A stretch of 5,379 nucleotides of DNA from an uncultured Anaerolineaceae bacterium (GCA_937967805.1 CALBTC010000078.1:1-5379), one strand, 5' to 3'; counted from the stretch's first letter, positions 1-4,866 are shown. Notes: generated by a model from the letters alone, not told the origin. Made by a program: numbers and translations.

Positions 1-56
1 CTTCGGCCGATGCCGGCACGCTCAACGGCTGGAGCATCACCGTTTGTTCGCCGTAA
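1..56 (+). CDS. 3' end of a secreted-type protein, possible P (proprotein convertase) domain C-terminus, partial
   Basis: Frame 3 is open from the left edge and ends at TAA (54-56), giving the C-terminal residues SADAGTLNGWSITVCSP. The core GTLNGWS-T/L-hydrophobic-C resembles the last beta strand of P/Homo B domains, which often end in forms such as GTLNSWSL. These jelly-roll domains follow subtilisin-like proteases and also decorate many bacterial exported proteins. Only 17 residues are visible, so the catalytic part, length and signal peptide cannot be judged. An intrinsic terminator about 75 bases downstream (131-163) fits the end of a + strand transcription unit here. The family call rests on motif recall only, but the alternative frames give no recognisable peptide. 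Confidence 0.5.
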   Translation, partial: SADAGTLNGWSITVCSP

Positions 57-63
57 TAGTTTT

Positions 64-117
64 AGCCACAGAGAGCACAGAGGAAAAAGAGAAAGAACCT
101 CTTAAAACTCTGTGGCT
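64..117. repeat. Dispersed CACAGAG/CTCTGTG-type repeat with inverted ends
   Basis: The sequence AGCCACAGAG (64-73) is a perfect 10-base inverted repeat of CTCTGTGGCT (108-117), with a purine-rich 34-base spacer that repeats CACAGAG at 77-83. Short CTCTGTG/CACAGAG elements of this type are, from memory, scattered through intergenic regions of many bacterial genomes. A related element lies at 4133-4172 in this window. No protein is encoded. A long-loop hairpin is possible, but no function can be read from it. Confidence 0.55.
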
Positions 118-130
118 TCCGTAGTTTTTG

Positions 131-163
131 AGAGAGTCTCGCGTTTGTGAGGCTCTCTTTTTT
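131..163 (+). terminator. Rho-independent terminator upstream of mutS
   Basis: AGAGAGTCTCGC (131-142) pairs with GTGAGGCTCTCT (147-158) to give a 12-pair stem including two G-U pairs, closed by a GTTT tetraloop (143-146). It is followed at once by a run of six T (158-163). Stem, small loop and U-tract on the + strand are the classic intrinsic terminator layout. It most likely ends transcription of the gene finishing at 56 and insulates mutS from it. On the opposite strand the tail is not U-rich enough, so the element looks one-directional. Confidence 0.75.
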
Positions 164-175
164 GGTCAAATCCCT

Positions 176-204
176 TTGCCTTTTGCCCTGTTCCTCGCTA
201 TGCT
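176..204 (+). promoter_or_regulatory. Possible sigma70-type promoter for mutS
   Basis: TTGCCT (176-181) and TATGCT (199-204) each match four of six consensus positions and are separated by exactly 17 bases. The site sits just after the terminator at 131-163 and would start a transcript near 211, leaving a leader of about 110 bases before the mutS start. It is the best-spaced candidate in this spacer, but both boxes are weak and the call is tentative. Confidence 0.35.
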
Positions 205-280
205 TACAAACTGCAAAAACGCTGATTTCGTAACAGACAAAAACCGTTTCCGCAGATTGCGCCGGTGGCTGTAAACACCT

Positions 281-307
281 CTCAGCGCCTCCGCGCCTCT
301 GCGTTAA
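281..307. repeat. Short GCGCCTC-type repetitive sequence in the mutS leader
   Basis: The run contains CAGCGCCT, CCGCGCCTC and TCTGCG in close succession. It belongs to the CTCxGCGCCTCTGCG style of small dispersed repeats that, from memory, are common between genes in several bacterial phyla. It lies directly upstream of the mutS Shine-Dalgarno (AGGAG, 314-318), so it would be part of the untranslated leader. The rest of 164-280 shows no gene or clear structure. Confidence 0.35.
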
Positions 308-323
308 GTTTGTAGGAGCAGGC

Positions 324-2942
324 ATGGCCAAAAGCAAAGTCACCCCCAGCCGTCAGCAATATTTAGACATCAAAGCGCAGCACCAGGATGCGATTGTCTT
401 CTTTCGCCTGGGTGACTTTTACGAGACGTTTGACGACGACGCCAAACTGGCGGCTGAAGAACTGGATTTGGTATTGACCAGCCGGCCCCAAGGTAAAAAC
501 CAGCGCACGCCGATGGCCGGCGTACCCTACCATGCCGCCGAAGGCTACATCGCCCGGCTCATTGCCAAGGGGTACAAGGTGGCCCTCTGCGAACAGATTG
601 GCGATTCCTCGCAAATTAAGGGGCTGATGCCGCGCGAGGTGGTGCGCGTTTTTACCGCCGGCACCGTCATCGAGCCGGGGATGCTGGACGCGGGGCGGAA
701 CAATTATTTGACGGCCGTTCTCCTTGAAGGCGACCGCGTGGGATTGGCCTATGCCGACGTCACGACCGGCGAATTTGCCACGACACAGTTCAACGGCCGT
801 CGCCGCCTTACCGAAGAGCTGGCCCGACTGGCCCCCGCCGAACTGCTGCTGCCCGATAGCGAACTGGCCTATCAGAGCGATGGCGAAGCCAAAGCGATCA
901 GCCGCCTGCCCGACTGGCGCTTTGAAGAAGGCAACGCCCGCCAAACCTTGCTGCGCCACTTTGGCGTCGATTCGCTCTCCGCCTTTGGCTGCGAGGGCAA
1001 ATCGCTGGCGACACGGGTGGCCGGCGCCATTTTGTATTATCTGCAAGAAACGCAAAAAGGAGCCGTGGGCCAGATTCAGCGGCTGGCCACCTACAGCGTG
1101 GAAGGGTTTATGGCGCTGGATACGGCCACGCGGCGCAACCTGGAGCTAACGGAATCGCTGGGCGGCGAGCGCAGCGGCTCGCTGCTGAAAGTGCTCAACA
1201 AAACGGTCACGCCGATGGGTGCCCGCCTGCTGCGCGACCGGATTTCGCGCCCGTTGCTGGATGTGGCTGATTTAAACGGCCGTCTCGACCAGGTAGACAC
1301 ATTCTTCAACGATGCCCTGCTGCGCGCCGACCTGCGGGCCACGCTCAAAGGGCTGCCCGACCTGGAGCGGCTGACGAACCGCGTGTTGAGCGGCAAAGCC
1401 ACCCCGCGTGATTTGGAATATATTGGGCTGGCGCTGGCGGCCGTACCGGAGATCGGTAGTCAGTTATCAGTGGACAGTAATCAGTTAGCGGTAAACGGTA
1501 ATCAGTCTTCACTCTCCAATCTCCAATCTCTAGTCTCTAGTTTAGATGCGTGCGCCGAAGCCGCCAGCATTATCGAGCAGGCCATCGCCCAAGAAGCACC
1601 GACCAATTTGAACAAGATGGGCGTGATCCGGCCGGGCTTTTCGGCGGAGCTGGACGGGGTGATGAATTCATCGGCCCATGCGCGGCAGTGGGTGGCGGAG
1701 CTGGAGCCGCGCGAGCGGGAGCGTACAGGCATCGGCTCGCTGAAGGTTGGTTTTAACAAGGTGTTTGGCTACTACATTGAAGTCACCCGCACCCACAGCG
1801 ACAGCGTGCCGGACGATTACATCCGCAAGCAAACCCTCACCAACGCCGAGCGGTACATCACGCCGGAGCTAAAGGAGTATGAAACGCTTATCCTCAATGC
1901 CGAAGAACGCATCTTGGAGATTGAGCGGCGCGTTTTTAGCGAGGTATGCCAGCAGGTGGCGCAATACGCCCAGCGATTGCTCAAGACAGCCAATGTGCTG
2001 GCTCAACTGGATGTGGCCTCGGCTCTGGCGGAAGCGGCGGCAATGCAGGGGTATGTCCGCCCCACCCTGACCAACGAGAACTGCCTTGAGATTGTGAACG
2101 GCCGTCACCCCGTCGTCGAACAAACGCTGCACATGGAACGCTTTGTACCTAACGATGCCAAGATGGATCATACGGAGCGCATCCAAATCATCACCGGACC
2201 CAACATGTCTGGCAAAAGTACCTTCTTGCGCCAGGTGGCGCTCATCGTGCTGATGGCCCAGATTGGCAGCTTTGTGCCCGCCGACAGCGCCAAAATTGGG
2301 CTGGTGGACCGCATCTTCACCCGCATCGGCGCGCACGACGAGCTGCACGCCGGGCGCAGCACCTTCATGGTAGAAATGGTGGAAACGGCCGAAATCCTCA
2401 ACCATGCCACCCACCGCTCCCTGCTCATCCTGGATGAAATTGGCAGGGGCACCAGCACCTACGACGGTCTGGCCATCGCCTGGGCCATCATCGAATATCT
2501 GCACAACCACCCCCGCCTGAAGCCGCGCACCCTCTTCGCCACCCACTACCACGAGCTGGTCGGCCTGGCCGATTTGCTGCCGCTGGTGAACAACTACAAC
2601 GTCGCCGTCGCCGAGGAGGGAGACAAGGTGATCTTTTTGCACCAGATTGTGCCCGGCGGGGCGGACCAGAGCTACGGTATCCATGTCGGCCAACTGGCCG
2701 GACTCCCCCGCGACGTGATCAACCGGGCCAATGAGATTTTGCACGAACTGGAGGAACACGCCCCGACAACGGCCGTCGAACCCAGCCGCCTCGACAATGT
2801 GCAGCAAATGGCCCTTTTCCCCGAATCCAGCCCGCTGCTGGACGAACTGGAAGCGCTGGACGTCAACAGCATGTCCCCGCTGGAAGCGATCAACAAGCTG
2901 TACGAATGGAAACGCCGCTACGCCGCGAAAAAAGATGATTAA
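324..2942 (+). CDS. mutS: DNA mismatch repair protein MutS
   Basis: MutS is the cytosolic ATPase that binds mismatches and small loops and recruits MutL. The 872 residues run full length (E. coli MutS is 853). The mismatch-reading motif FYE is at 32-34 in the N-terminal domain. The clamp region has LKVGFNKVFGYYIE (473-486) and QTLTNAERYITPELKEYE (503-520). The ATPase has Walker A GPNMSGKST (625-633), Walker B LILDE (701-705) followed by IGRGTSTYDG, and FATHYHEL (738-745). A likely beta-clamp-binding motif, QMALF, is at 828-832, and the C-terminal helical tail used for oligomerisation is present. ATG 324 is preceded by AGGAG (314-318) at a 5-base spacing. One oddity is residues 379-407 in the lever domain, which are encoded by a degenerate heptamer array and make the VPEI-to-IIEQAI interval about ten residues longer than in E. 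coli (recalled). No mutL is adjacent. Identity is near certain. Confidence 0.99.
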   Translation: MAKSKVTPSRQQYLDIKAQHQDAIVFFRLGDFYETFDDDAKLAAEELDLVLTSRPQGKNQRTPMAGVPYHAAEGYIARLIAKGYKVALCEQIGDSSQIKGLMPREVVRVFTAGTVIEPGMLDAGRNNYLTAVLLEGDRVGLAYADVTTGEFATTQFNGRRRLTEELARLAPAELLLPDSELAYQSDGEAKAISRLPDWRFEEGNARQTLLRHFGVDSLSAFGCEGKSLATRVAGAILYYLQETQKGAVGQIQRLATYSVEGFMALDTATRRNLELTESLGGERSGSLLKVLNKTVTPMGARLLRDRISRPLLDVADLNGRLDQVDTFFNDALLRADLRATLKGLPDLERLTNRVLSGKATPRDLEYIGLALAAVPEIGSQLSVDSNQLAVNGNQSSLSNLQSLVSSLDACAEAASIIEQAIAQEAPTNLNKMGVIRPGFSAELDGVMNSSAHARQWVAELEPRERERTGIGSLKVGFNKVFGYYIEVTRTHSDSVPDDYIRKQTLTNAERYITPELKEYETLILNAEERILEIERRVFSEVCQQVAQYAQRLLKTANVLAQLDVASALAEAAAMQGYVRPTLTNENCLEIVNGRHPVVEQTLHMERFVPNDAKMDHTERIQIITGPNMSGKSTFLRQVALIVLMAQIGSFVPADSAKIGLVDRIFTRIGAHDELHAGRSTFMVEMVETAEILNHATHRSLLILDEIGRGTSTYDGLAIAWAIIEYLHNHPRLKPRTLFATHYHELVGLADLLPLVNNYNVAVAEEGDKVIFLHQIVPGGADQSYGIHVGQLAGLPRDVINRANEILHELEEHAPTTAVEPSRLDNVQQMALFPESSPLLDELEALDVNSMSPLEAINKLYEWKRRYAAKKDD
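1454..1544. repeat. Thirteen-unit degenerate 7-bp tandem repeat inside mutS
   Basis: From 1454 to 1544 the sequence divides without gaps into thirteen heptamers. The first seven have the form CRGTNNN (for example CAGTTAT, CAGTAAT, CGGTAAT). After the transitional CACTCTC at 1503-1509, the array continues as CAATCTC twice and TAGTCTC, ending in TAGTTTA. The array is AT-richer than the rest of the gene and uses AGT, TTA and CTA codons heavily. Because three heptamers equal seven codons, the product is four heptapeptides with Gln at position two: SQLSVDS, NQLAVNG, NQSSLSN and LQSLVSS (379-406). Similar CAGTTAT/CAGTAAT/CTCCAAT strings are, from memory, usually seen between genes in Chloroflexota and Cyanobacteria. 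Confidence 0.85.
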
Positions 2943-2986
2943 TATTTACGTCGGTCCAAAAGTGACTGTCACATCTGGGTCTGGAA

Positions 2987-3394
2987 TCAGGTATCGGCCG
3001 TCATCTGATGGAGCTGAATGAGATTGCCGCAGGTGTCGTCGCACATGGCAACTATAGTCGTGCCCATATTGGTTGGTTCCATTGTGAATTTTACCCCCAA
3101 CTTCTTCAACCGTTCATACTCCTGGTGAATGTCGTCTACCTCGAAGGTGGTGAAGGGGATGTTGTCGGCCACCAGGCTCTCTTTCAAAGCTTTCATGGCC
3201 GGATATTCGGCGTTGGGTTCGAGGAGGAGTTCAACGCCGTCGGGATTATCGGCCGAGACGACCGTAATCCAGCGAGCGCCTTCGCCTAAGTCAATATCGC
3301 GCTTCTTCACGAAGCCTAAGACGTCTGTATAGAAGTGCAGGGCTTTGTCGTAATCGTCAATGGATACACTTGTTAGGGTAATTTTTATACTCAT
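2987..3394 (-). CDS. VOC-superfamily (glyoxalase/bleomycin-resistance fold) protein
   Basis: This 135-residue protein has the paired beta-alpha-beta-beta-beta layout of the vicinal oxygen chelate superfamily. Module one contains DDYDKALHFYTDVLGF (13-28) and GVELLLEP (53-60). Module two contains FEVDDIHQEYERLKKLGVKF (84-103) and the closing DDTCGNLIQLHQ (119-130). E55 is kept, but the other classical metal-ligand positions seem to be T or S near residues 8-9, T82/T83 and Q127 instead of His, His and Glu. Glyoxalase I activity is therefore not supported and the substrate is unknown. It is the second gene of a minus-strand operon. Its ATG overlaps the stop of the AraC-type gene by four bases (3391-3394), and GGAG at 3402-3405 gives a good ribosome site 7 bases upstream. 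It converges on mutS with only 44 bases between the stops and no clear terminator there. Confidence 0.93.
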   Translation of the reverse strand: MSIKITLTSVSIDDYDKALHFYTDVLGFVKKRDIDLGEGARWITVVSADNPDGVELLLEPNAEYPAMKALKESLVADNIPFTTFEVDDIHQEYERLKKLGVKFTMEPTNMGTTIVAMCDDTCGNLIQLHQMTADT

Positions 3395-3792
3395 TTATCT
3401 TCTCCGTTCGATCTTGCGTTCTTGATGATTTGGGTTGCCTGGTGGCAGGCGAGTTCGCGAAACTCACTGGGGCTGAAACCAAACTGCTGTTTGAAGGCTT
3501 TGCCGAAGGCGGCATGACTTTCATATCCGGCCGCCAGGGCGACTTCGGTGATGTCTACCGCGCCCATGCGCAGCTTCCAACCGGCCCGTTCGAGACGGAT
3601 GCGGCGGACGTAAGCAGCGACGTTTTCGCCTTTATGGGCGGTGAAGATGCGGTGGAAGTGGGGGACGGAGAAGCCGGCTACGGCCGCTAATACGTCCCGG
3701 TTTAAGGGTTGGTTGATGTTGTCGTGGATGTATTGGTCAACATCGTTGATGCACGCTTCATACACTTGATTGTCTGATGTTTCAGTCACCAT
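3391..3792 (-). CDS. AraC-family transcriptional regulator, DNA-binding domain only
   Basis: The 133 residues are almost entirely the AraC/XylS DNA-binding domain with two helix-turn-helix motifs. The first spans about 32-50 (RDVLAAVAGFSVPHFHRIF). The second spans about 79-100 and leads into the family signature AFKQQFGFSPSEFR (99-112). The start YIHDNINQPL and the HFHRIF spelling resemble regulators that normally carry a C-terminal GyrI-like effector domain. Here a stop follows about twenty residues after the signature, so no ligand-binding domain is present. The stop overlaps the VOC gene start as ATGA, suggesting translational coupling. ATG at 3792 was chosen; a GTG two codons upstream (3798) is also possible. 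A TATAAT at 3800-3805 on this strand would begin the transcript almost at this ATG. The target is unknown; controlling its own operon is the simplest inference. Confidence 0.93.
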   Translation of the reverse strand: MVTETSDNQVYEACINDVDQYIHDNINQPLNRDVLAAVAGFSVPHFHRIFTAHKGENVAAYVRRIRLERAGWKLRMGAVDITEVALAAGYESHAAFGKAFKQQFGFSPSEFRELACHQATQIIKNARSNGEDK

Positions 3793-3799
3793 GCTCACT

Positions 3800-3805
3800 A
3801 TTATA
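3800..3805 (-). promoter_or_regulatory. Perfect -10 box (TATAAT) for the AraC/VOC operon
   Basis: Read on the minus strand, 3805 to 3800 is TATAAT. Initiation would fall around 3793-3794, one or two bases before the ATG at 3792, implying a leaderless or nearly leaderless mRNA. This agrees with the lack of a good Shine-Dalgarno before that start. At a spacing of 16-18 bases there is no recognisable -35 box, so an activator may be needed, or the match may be fortuitous in AT-rich DNA. Confidence 0.4.
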
Positions 3806-3813
3806 AGGTATTA

Positions 3814-3825
3814 GAACGGCCGTTC
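3814..3825. promoter_or_regulatory. 12-base perfect palindrome GAACGGCCGTTC between divergent promoters
   Basis: The site is a complete two-fold palindrome located 9 bases upstream (minus sense) of the AraC-operon TATAAT, and about 40 bases before the rightward -35 box. That position would suit an operator. However, its core ACGGCCGT occurs six more times in this window, all inside genes (711, 793, 1276, 2098, 2769, 4489). It may therefore be one copy of a genome-wide iterated palindrome rather than a dedicated regulator site. Confidence 0.45.
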
Positions 3826-3863
3826 GCTAGTCGAAACGTATCATTTTTGTGCCTAAACAAATC

Positions 3864-3892
3864 TGGACACAGTAGAAAATTTGTTCTATAAT
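3864..3892 (+). promoter_or_regulatory. Strong sigma70-type promoter (TGGACA-N17-TATAAT)
   Basis: TGGACA (3864-3869) matches five of six -35 positions and TATAAT (3887-3892) is a perfect -10, with the optimal 17-base spacer. Transcription would start near 3899 and run right through a leader of about 108 bases into the small ORF at 4007, and probably on to the DinB-family gene at 4207. This is the best promoter in the window. It is divergent from the AraC/VOC operon, with the two -10 boxes about 80 bases apart. Confidence 0.75.
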
Positions 3893-4006
3893 ACACGGTG
3901 TCTTGCCCAAAACTCGCTAATTTTCACACCTTCTCTACAACATCAGGGCAACAACACGATAAACTTGAAAACCTAATTCATTTCTCCTTTTAATGGAGCT
4001 TGCGAC
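3893..4006 (+). other. Untranslated leader of the rightward transcript
   Basis: This stretch between the -10 box and the small ORF has no ORF of note. It contains a widely spaced 6-base inverted repeat, TTGCCC (3903-3908) with GGGCAA (3946-3951). It also contains CTCC (3984-3987), which could pair with the GGAG Shine-Dalgarno at 3995-3998 across a 7-base loop. Neither is strong enough to call a riboswitch or attenuator, and there is no conserved RNA motif that I recognise. Confidence 0.3.
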
Positions 4007-4129
4007 ATGGCTGACCAACTAGTTTGGCCCAAAGGCGTGGGCCCCAAGGCGCTCCGGCATCTGGCAGAAGCGTTGGCTGAACAGGGTCTCGCCTTTGCCC
4101 CCAACACAACAAACCTGTCAGCACCCTGA
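4007..4129 (+). CDS. Unrecognised 40-residue small ORF downstream of a strong promoter
   Basis: ATG 4007 follows GGAG (3995-3998) at an 8-base spacing, and the frame runs 40 codons to TGA (4127-4129). The peptide starts MADQLVWPKGVGPKALRHLA and continues with EALAEQGLAFAPNTT. Residues 9-27 look like a basic turn plus an amphipathic helix. GVGPKALRHL loosely recalls a helix-hairpin-helix element, but this is not a family assignment. The stop lies just before a tandem repeat (4133-4172). The ORF could therefore be a genuine small protein, a leader peptide, or the N-terminal remnant of a longer gene cut by repeat or deletion events. Support for translation is the promoter at 3864-3892, the good ribosome site and gene-like codon use. 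No function is proposed. Confidence 0.5.
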   Translation: MADQLVWPKGVGPKALRHLAEALAEQGLAFAPNTTNLSAP

Positions 4130-4132
4130 TTG

Positions 4133-4172
4133 TTCTCTGTGTAACTCTGTGACTTCTCTGTGTAGCTCTGTG
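4133..4172. repeat. 21-base tandem repeat of the CTCTGTG family
   Basis: TTCTCTGTGTAACTCTGTG (4133-4151) is repeated as TTCTCTGTGTAGCTCTGTG (4154-4172), a period of 21 bases with one mismatch in 19. Each unit itself holds two CTCTGTG copies. It is related to the inverted CACAGAG element at 64-117. It sits between the small ORF and the DinB-family gene, ending about 18 bases before that gene's weak ribosome site. Confidence 0.7.
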
Positions 4173-4206
4173 TTCCGCTCTTTAATTCTTAAAAGGTCAG
4201 TTATTT

Positions 4207-4686
4207 ATGCCAAACAAAATTGATAGCGATTTGTTCAAAAAAGCCCTTTACTTGCTTCTGGAGGAAACGTTTGACAACGTTCAAGGCATCTATCTGGACA
4301 AGGGCACCTCGTTTTTTGAAACGCTGGCCACCATTTCCGCCGAGGAAGCATCGATTCCGGTAGGGGACAAATGCGCCACACTGGCGGCGCAGGTCAAACA
4401 CACGGCGTTTTATCTGGATGTGTTGGAGCAGAATGTACGCACCCAGAAATTTGAACCGGTCGATTGGGGACAGATTTGGCGGGAGGTAACGGCCGTTTCC
4501 CCCCAAGAGTGGCAAGCTATCCAAGACGAACTGCGCCAAAGCTGCAACCGCACCAAGCAGCTCATCGCCGATCAGGCCGAATGGCAAAACGAGCGCGAAG
4601 TTGGCGGGGCAATCGGCATGATTGTGCATACCGCCTACCACCTGGGTGAGATTCGGCAAGCTTTGTGCACACTAAAAAGCGAGTAG
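4207..4686 (+). CDS. DinB-family (four-helix bundle, metal-binding) protein
   Basis: The 159-residue protein fits the DinB/YfiT-like four-helix bundle in length and motifs. After an N-terminal helix comes FFETLATISAEEAS (36-49), a helix with QVKHTAFYLDVLE (62-74), a central WREVTAVSPQEWQ (91-103) and the C-terminal GMIVHTAYHLGEIRQAL (137-153). H65, H141 and H145 match the three-histidine metal site of the fold. Characterised relatives are thiol-dependent S-transferases (for example bacillithiol or mycothiol enzymes), but most members have no known substrate, and none can be named here. Despite the name, it is unrelated to DNA polymerase IV. ATG 4207 has only a weak AAAAGG (4191-4196) 10 bases upstream. 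It is probably transcribed from the promoter at 3864-3892. Confidence 0.93.
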   Translation: MPNKIDSDLFKKALYLLLEETFDNVQGIYLDKGTSFFETLATISAEEASIPVGDKCATLAAQVKHTAFYLDVLEQNVRTQKFEPVDWGQIWREVTAVSPQEWQAIQDELRQSCNRTKQLIADQAEWQNEREVGGAIGMIVHTAYHLGEIRQALCTLKSE

Positions 4687-4736
4687 AGAAACATGCACTC
4701 CCCTTACTACCTTTGTTACACAAGTTTTCTTCACTT

Positions 4737-4793
4737 GTCATTCCCGCGAAGGCGGGAATCCAAAAGATGGATGCCTGCCTTCGCAGGCATGAC
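4737..4793. repeat. REP-like two-hairpin palindromic element
   Basis: Two inverted 25-base units (4737-4761 and 4769-4793) flank a 7-base AAAAGAT spacer. Unit one folds as ATTCCCGC (4740-4747), loop GAAG, GCGGGAAT (4752-4759). Unit two folds as ATGCCTGC (4771-4778), loop CTTC, GCAGGCAT (4783-4790). Aligned in the same orientation, the units differ at four positions, which are two stem pairs changed on both sides (T-A to G-C and C-G to T-A). ATTCCC-N8-GGGAAT resembles the neisserial dRS3 and other REP elements mobilised by IS200-like (RAYT) transposases. It lies 50 bases after the DinB-family stop and could also stabilise or end that mRNA, although no U-tract follows. Confidence 0.85.
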
Positions 4794-4837
4794 ACAAGCG
4801 AAATATTTGCGTTACGCTGTACTTAATTAAGGGAAAT

Positions 4838-4866
4838 TGAAAGTAAAATGTGAAAGTAATCTTTCA
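4838..4866 (+). promoter_or_regulatory. Leader repeats and small hairpin before the BNR gene
   Basis: TGAAAGTAA occurs twice (4838-4846 and 4851-4859), 13 bases apart. The second copy begins a small stem TGAAAG-TAAT-CTTTCA (4851-4866) that ends where the AAAGGAG ribosome site begins. This could be a protein site or a translation-modulating hairpin. A TAAAAT at 4844-4849 might serve as a -10 box, but no matching -35 was found. The functional reading is speculative. Confidence 0.3.

Noticed and set aside
62..343. 93-codon minus-strand ORF upstream of and overlapping the mutS start
   Set aside because: It runs through the repeat, the intrinsic terminator and the mutS ribosome site, has low-complexity composition and resembles no protein; it is a by-product of the repeat-rich spacer.
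363..1055. Long minus-strand ORF (230 codons) antisense to mutS
   Set aside because: It is a mirror of the GC-rich mutS codons, with no ribosome site, promoter or recognisable domain. The mutS frame on the other strand is unambiguous.
1869..2807. 312-codon minus-strand ORF antisense to the mutS ATPase region
   Set aside because: Same mirror effect; its residues are the antisense of conserved MutS motifs and show no family signature.
2962..2972. GTGAC-T-GTCAC palindrome between the convergent mutS and VOC stops, considered as a bidirectional terminator
   Set aside because: The 1-base centre cannot form a normal hairpin loop, and no T-tract follows on either strand; it may be a chance palindrome.
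3903..3951. TTGCCC/GGGCAA inverted repeat in the leader, considered as a riboswitch or attenuator
   Set aside because: Only 6 pairs across a 37-base gap, with no recognised RNA motif and no terminator-like U-run.
4201..4659. 152-codon minus-strand ORF opposite the DinB-family gene
   Set aside because: It is antisense to a gene with a clear family fit and three metal-site histidines, with no independent support.
4562..4795. 77-codon minus-strand ORF starting MSCLRRQASIFWIPAFAGMT
   Set aside because: This start is the familiar conceptual translation of the REP-like hairpin element at 4737-4793. The rest is antisense to the DinB-family gene.
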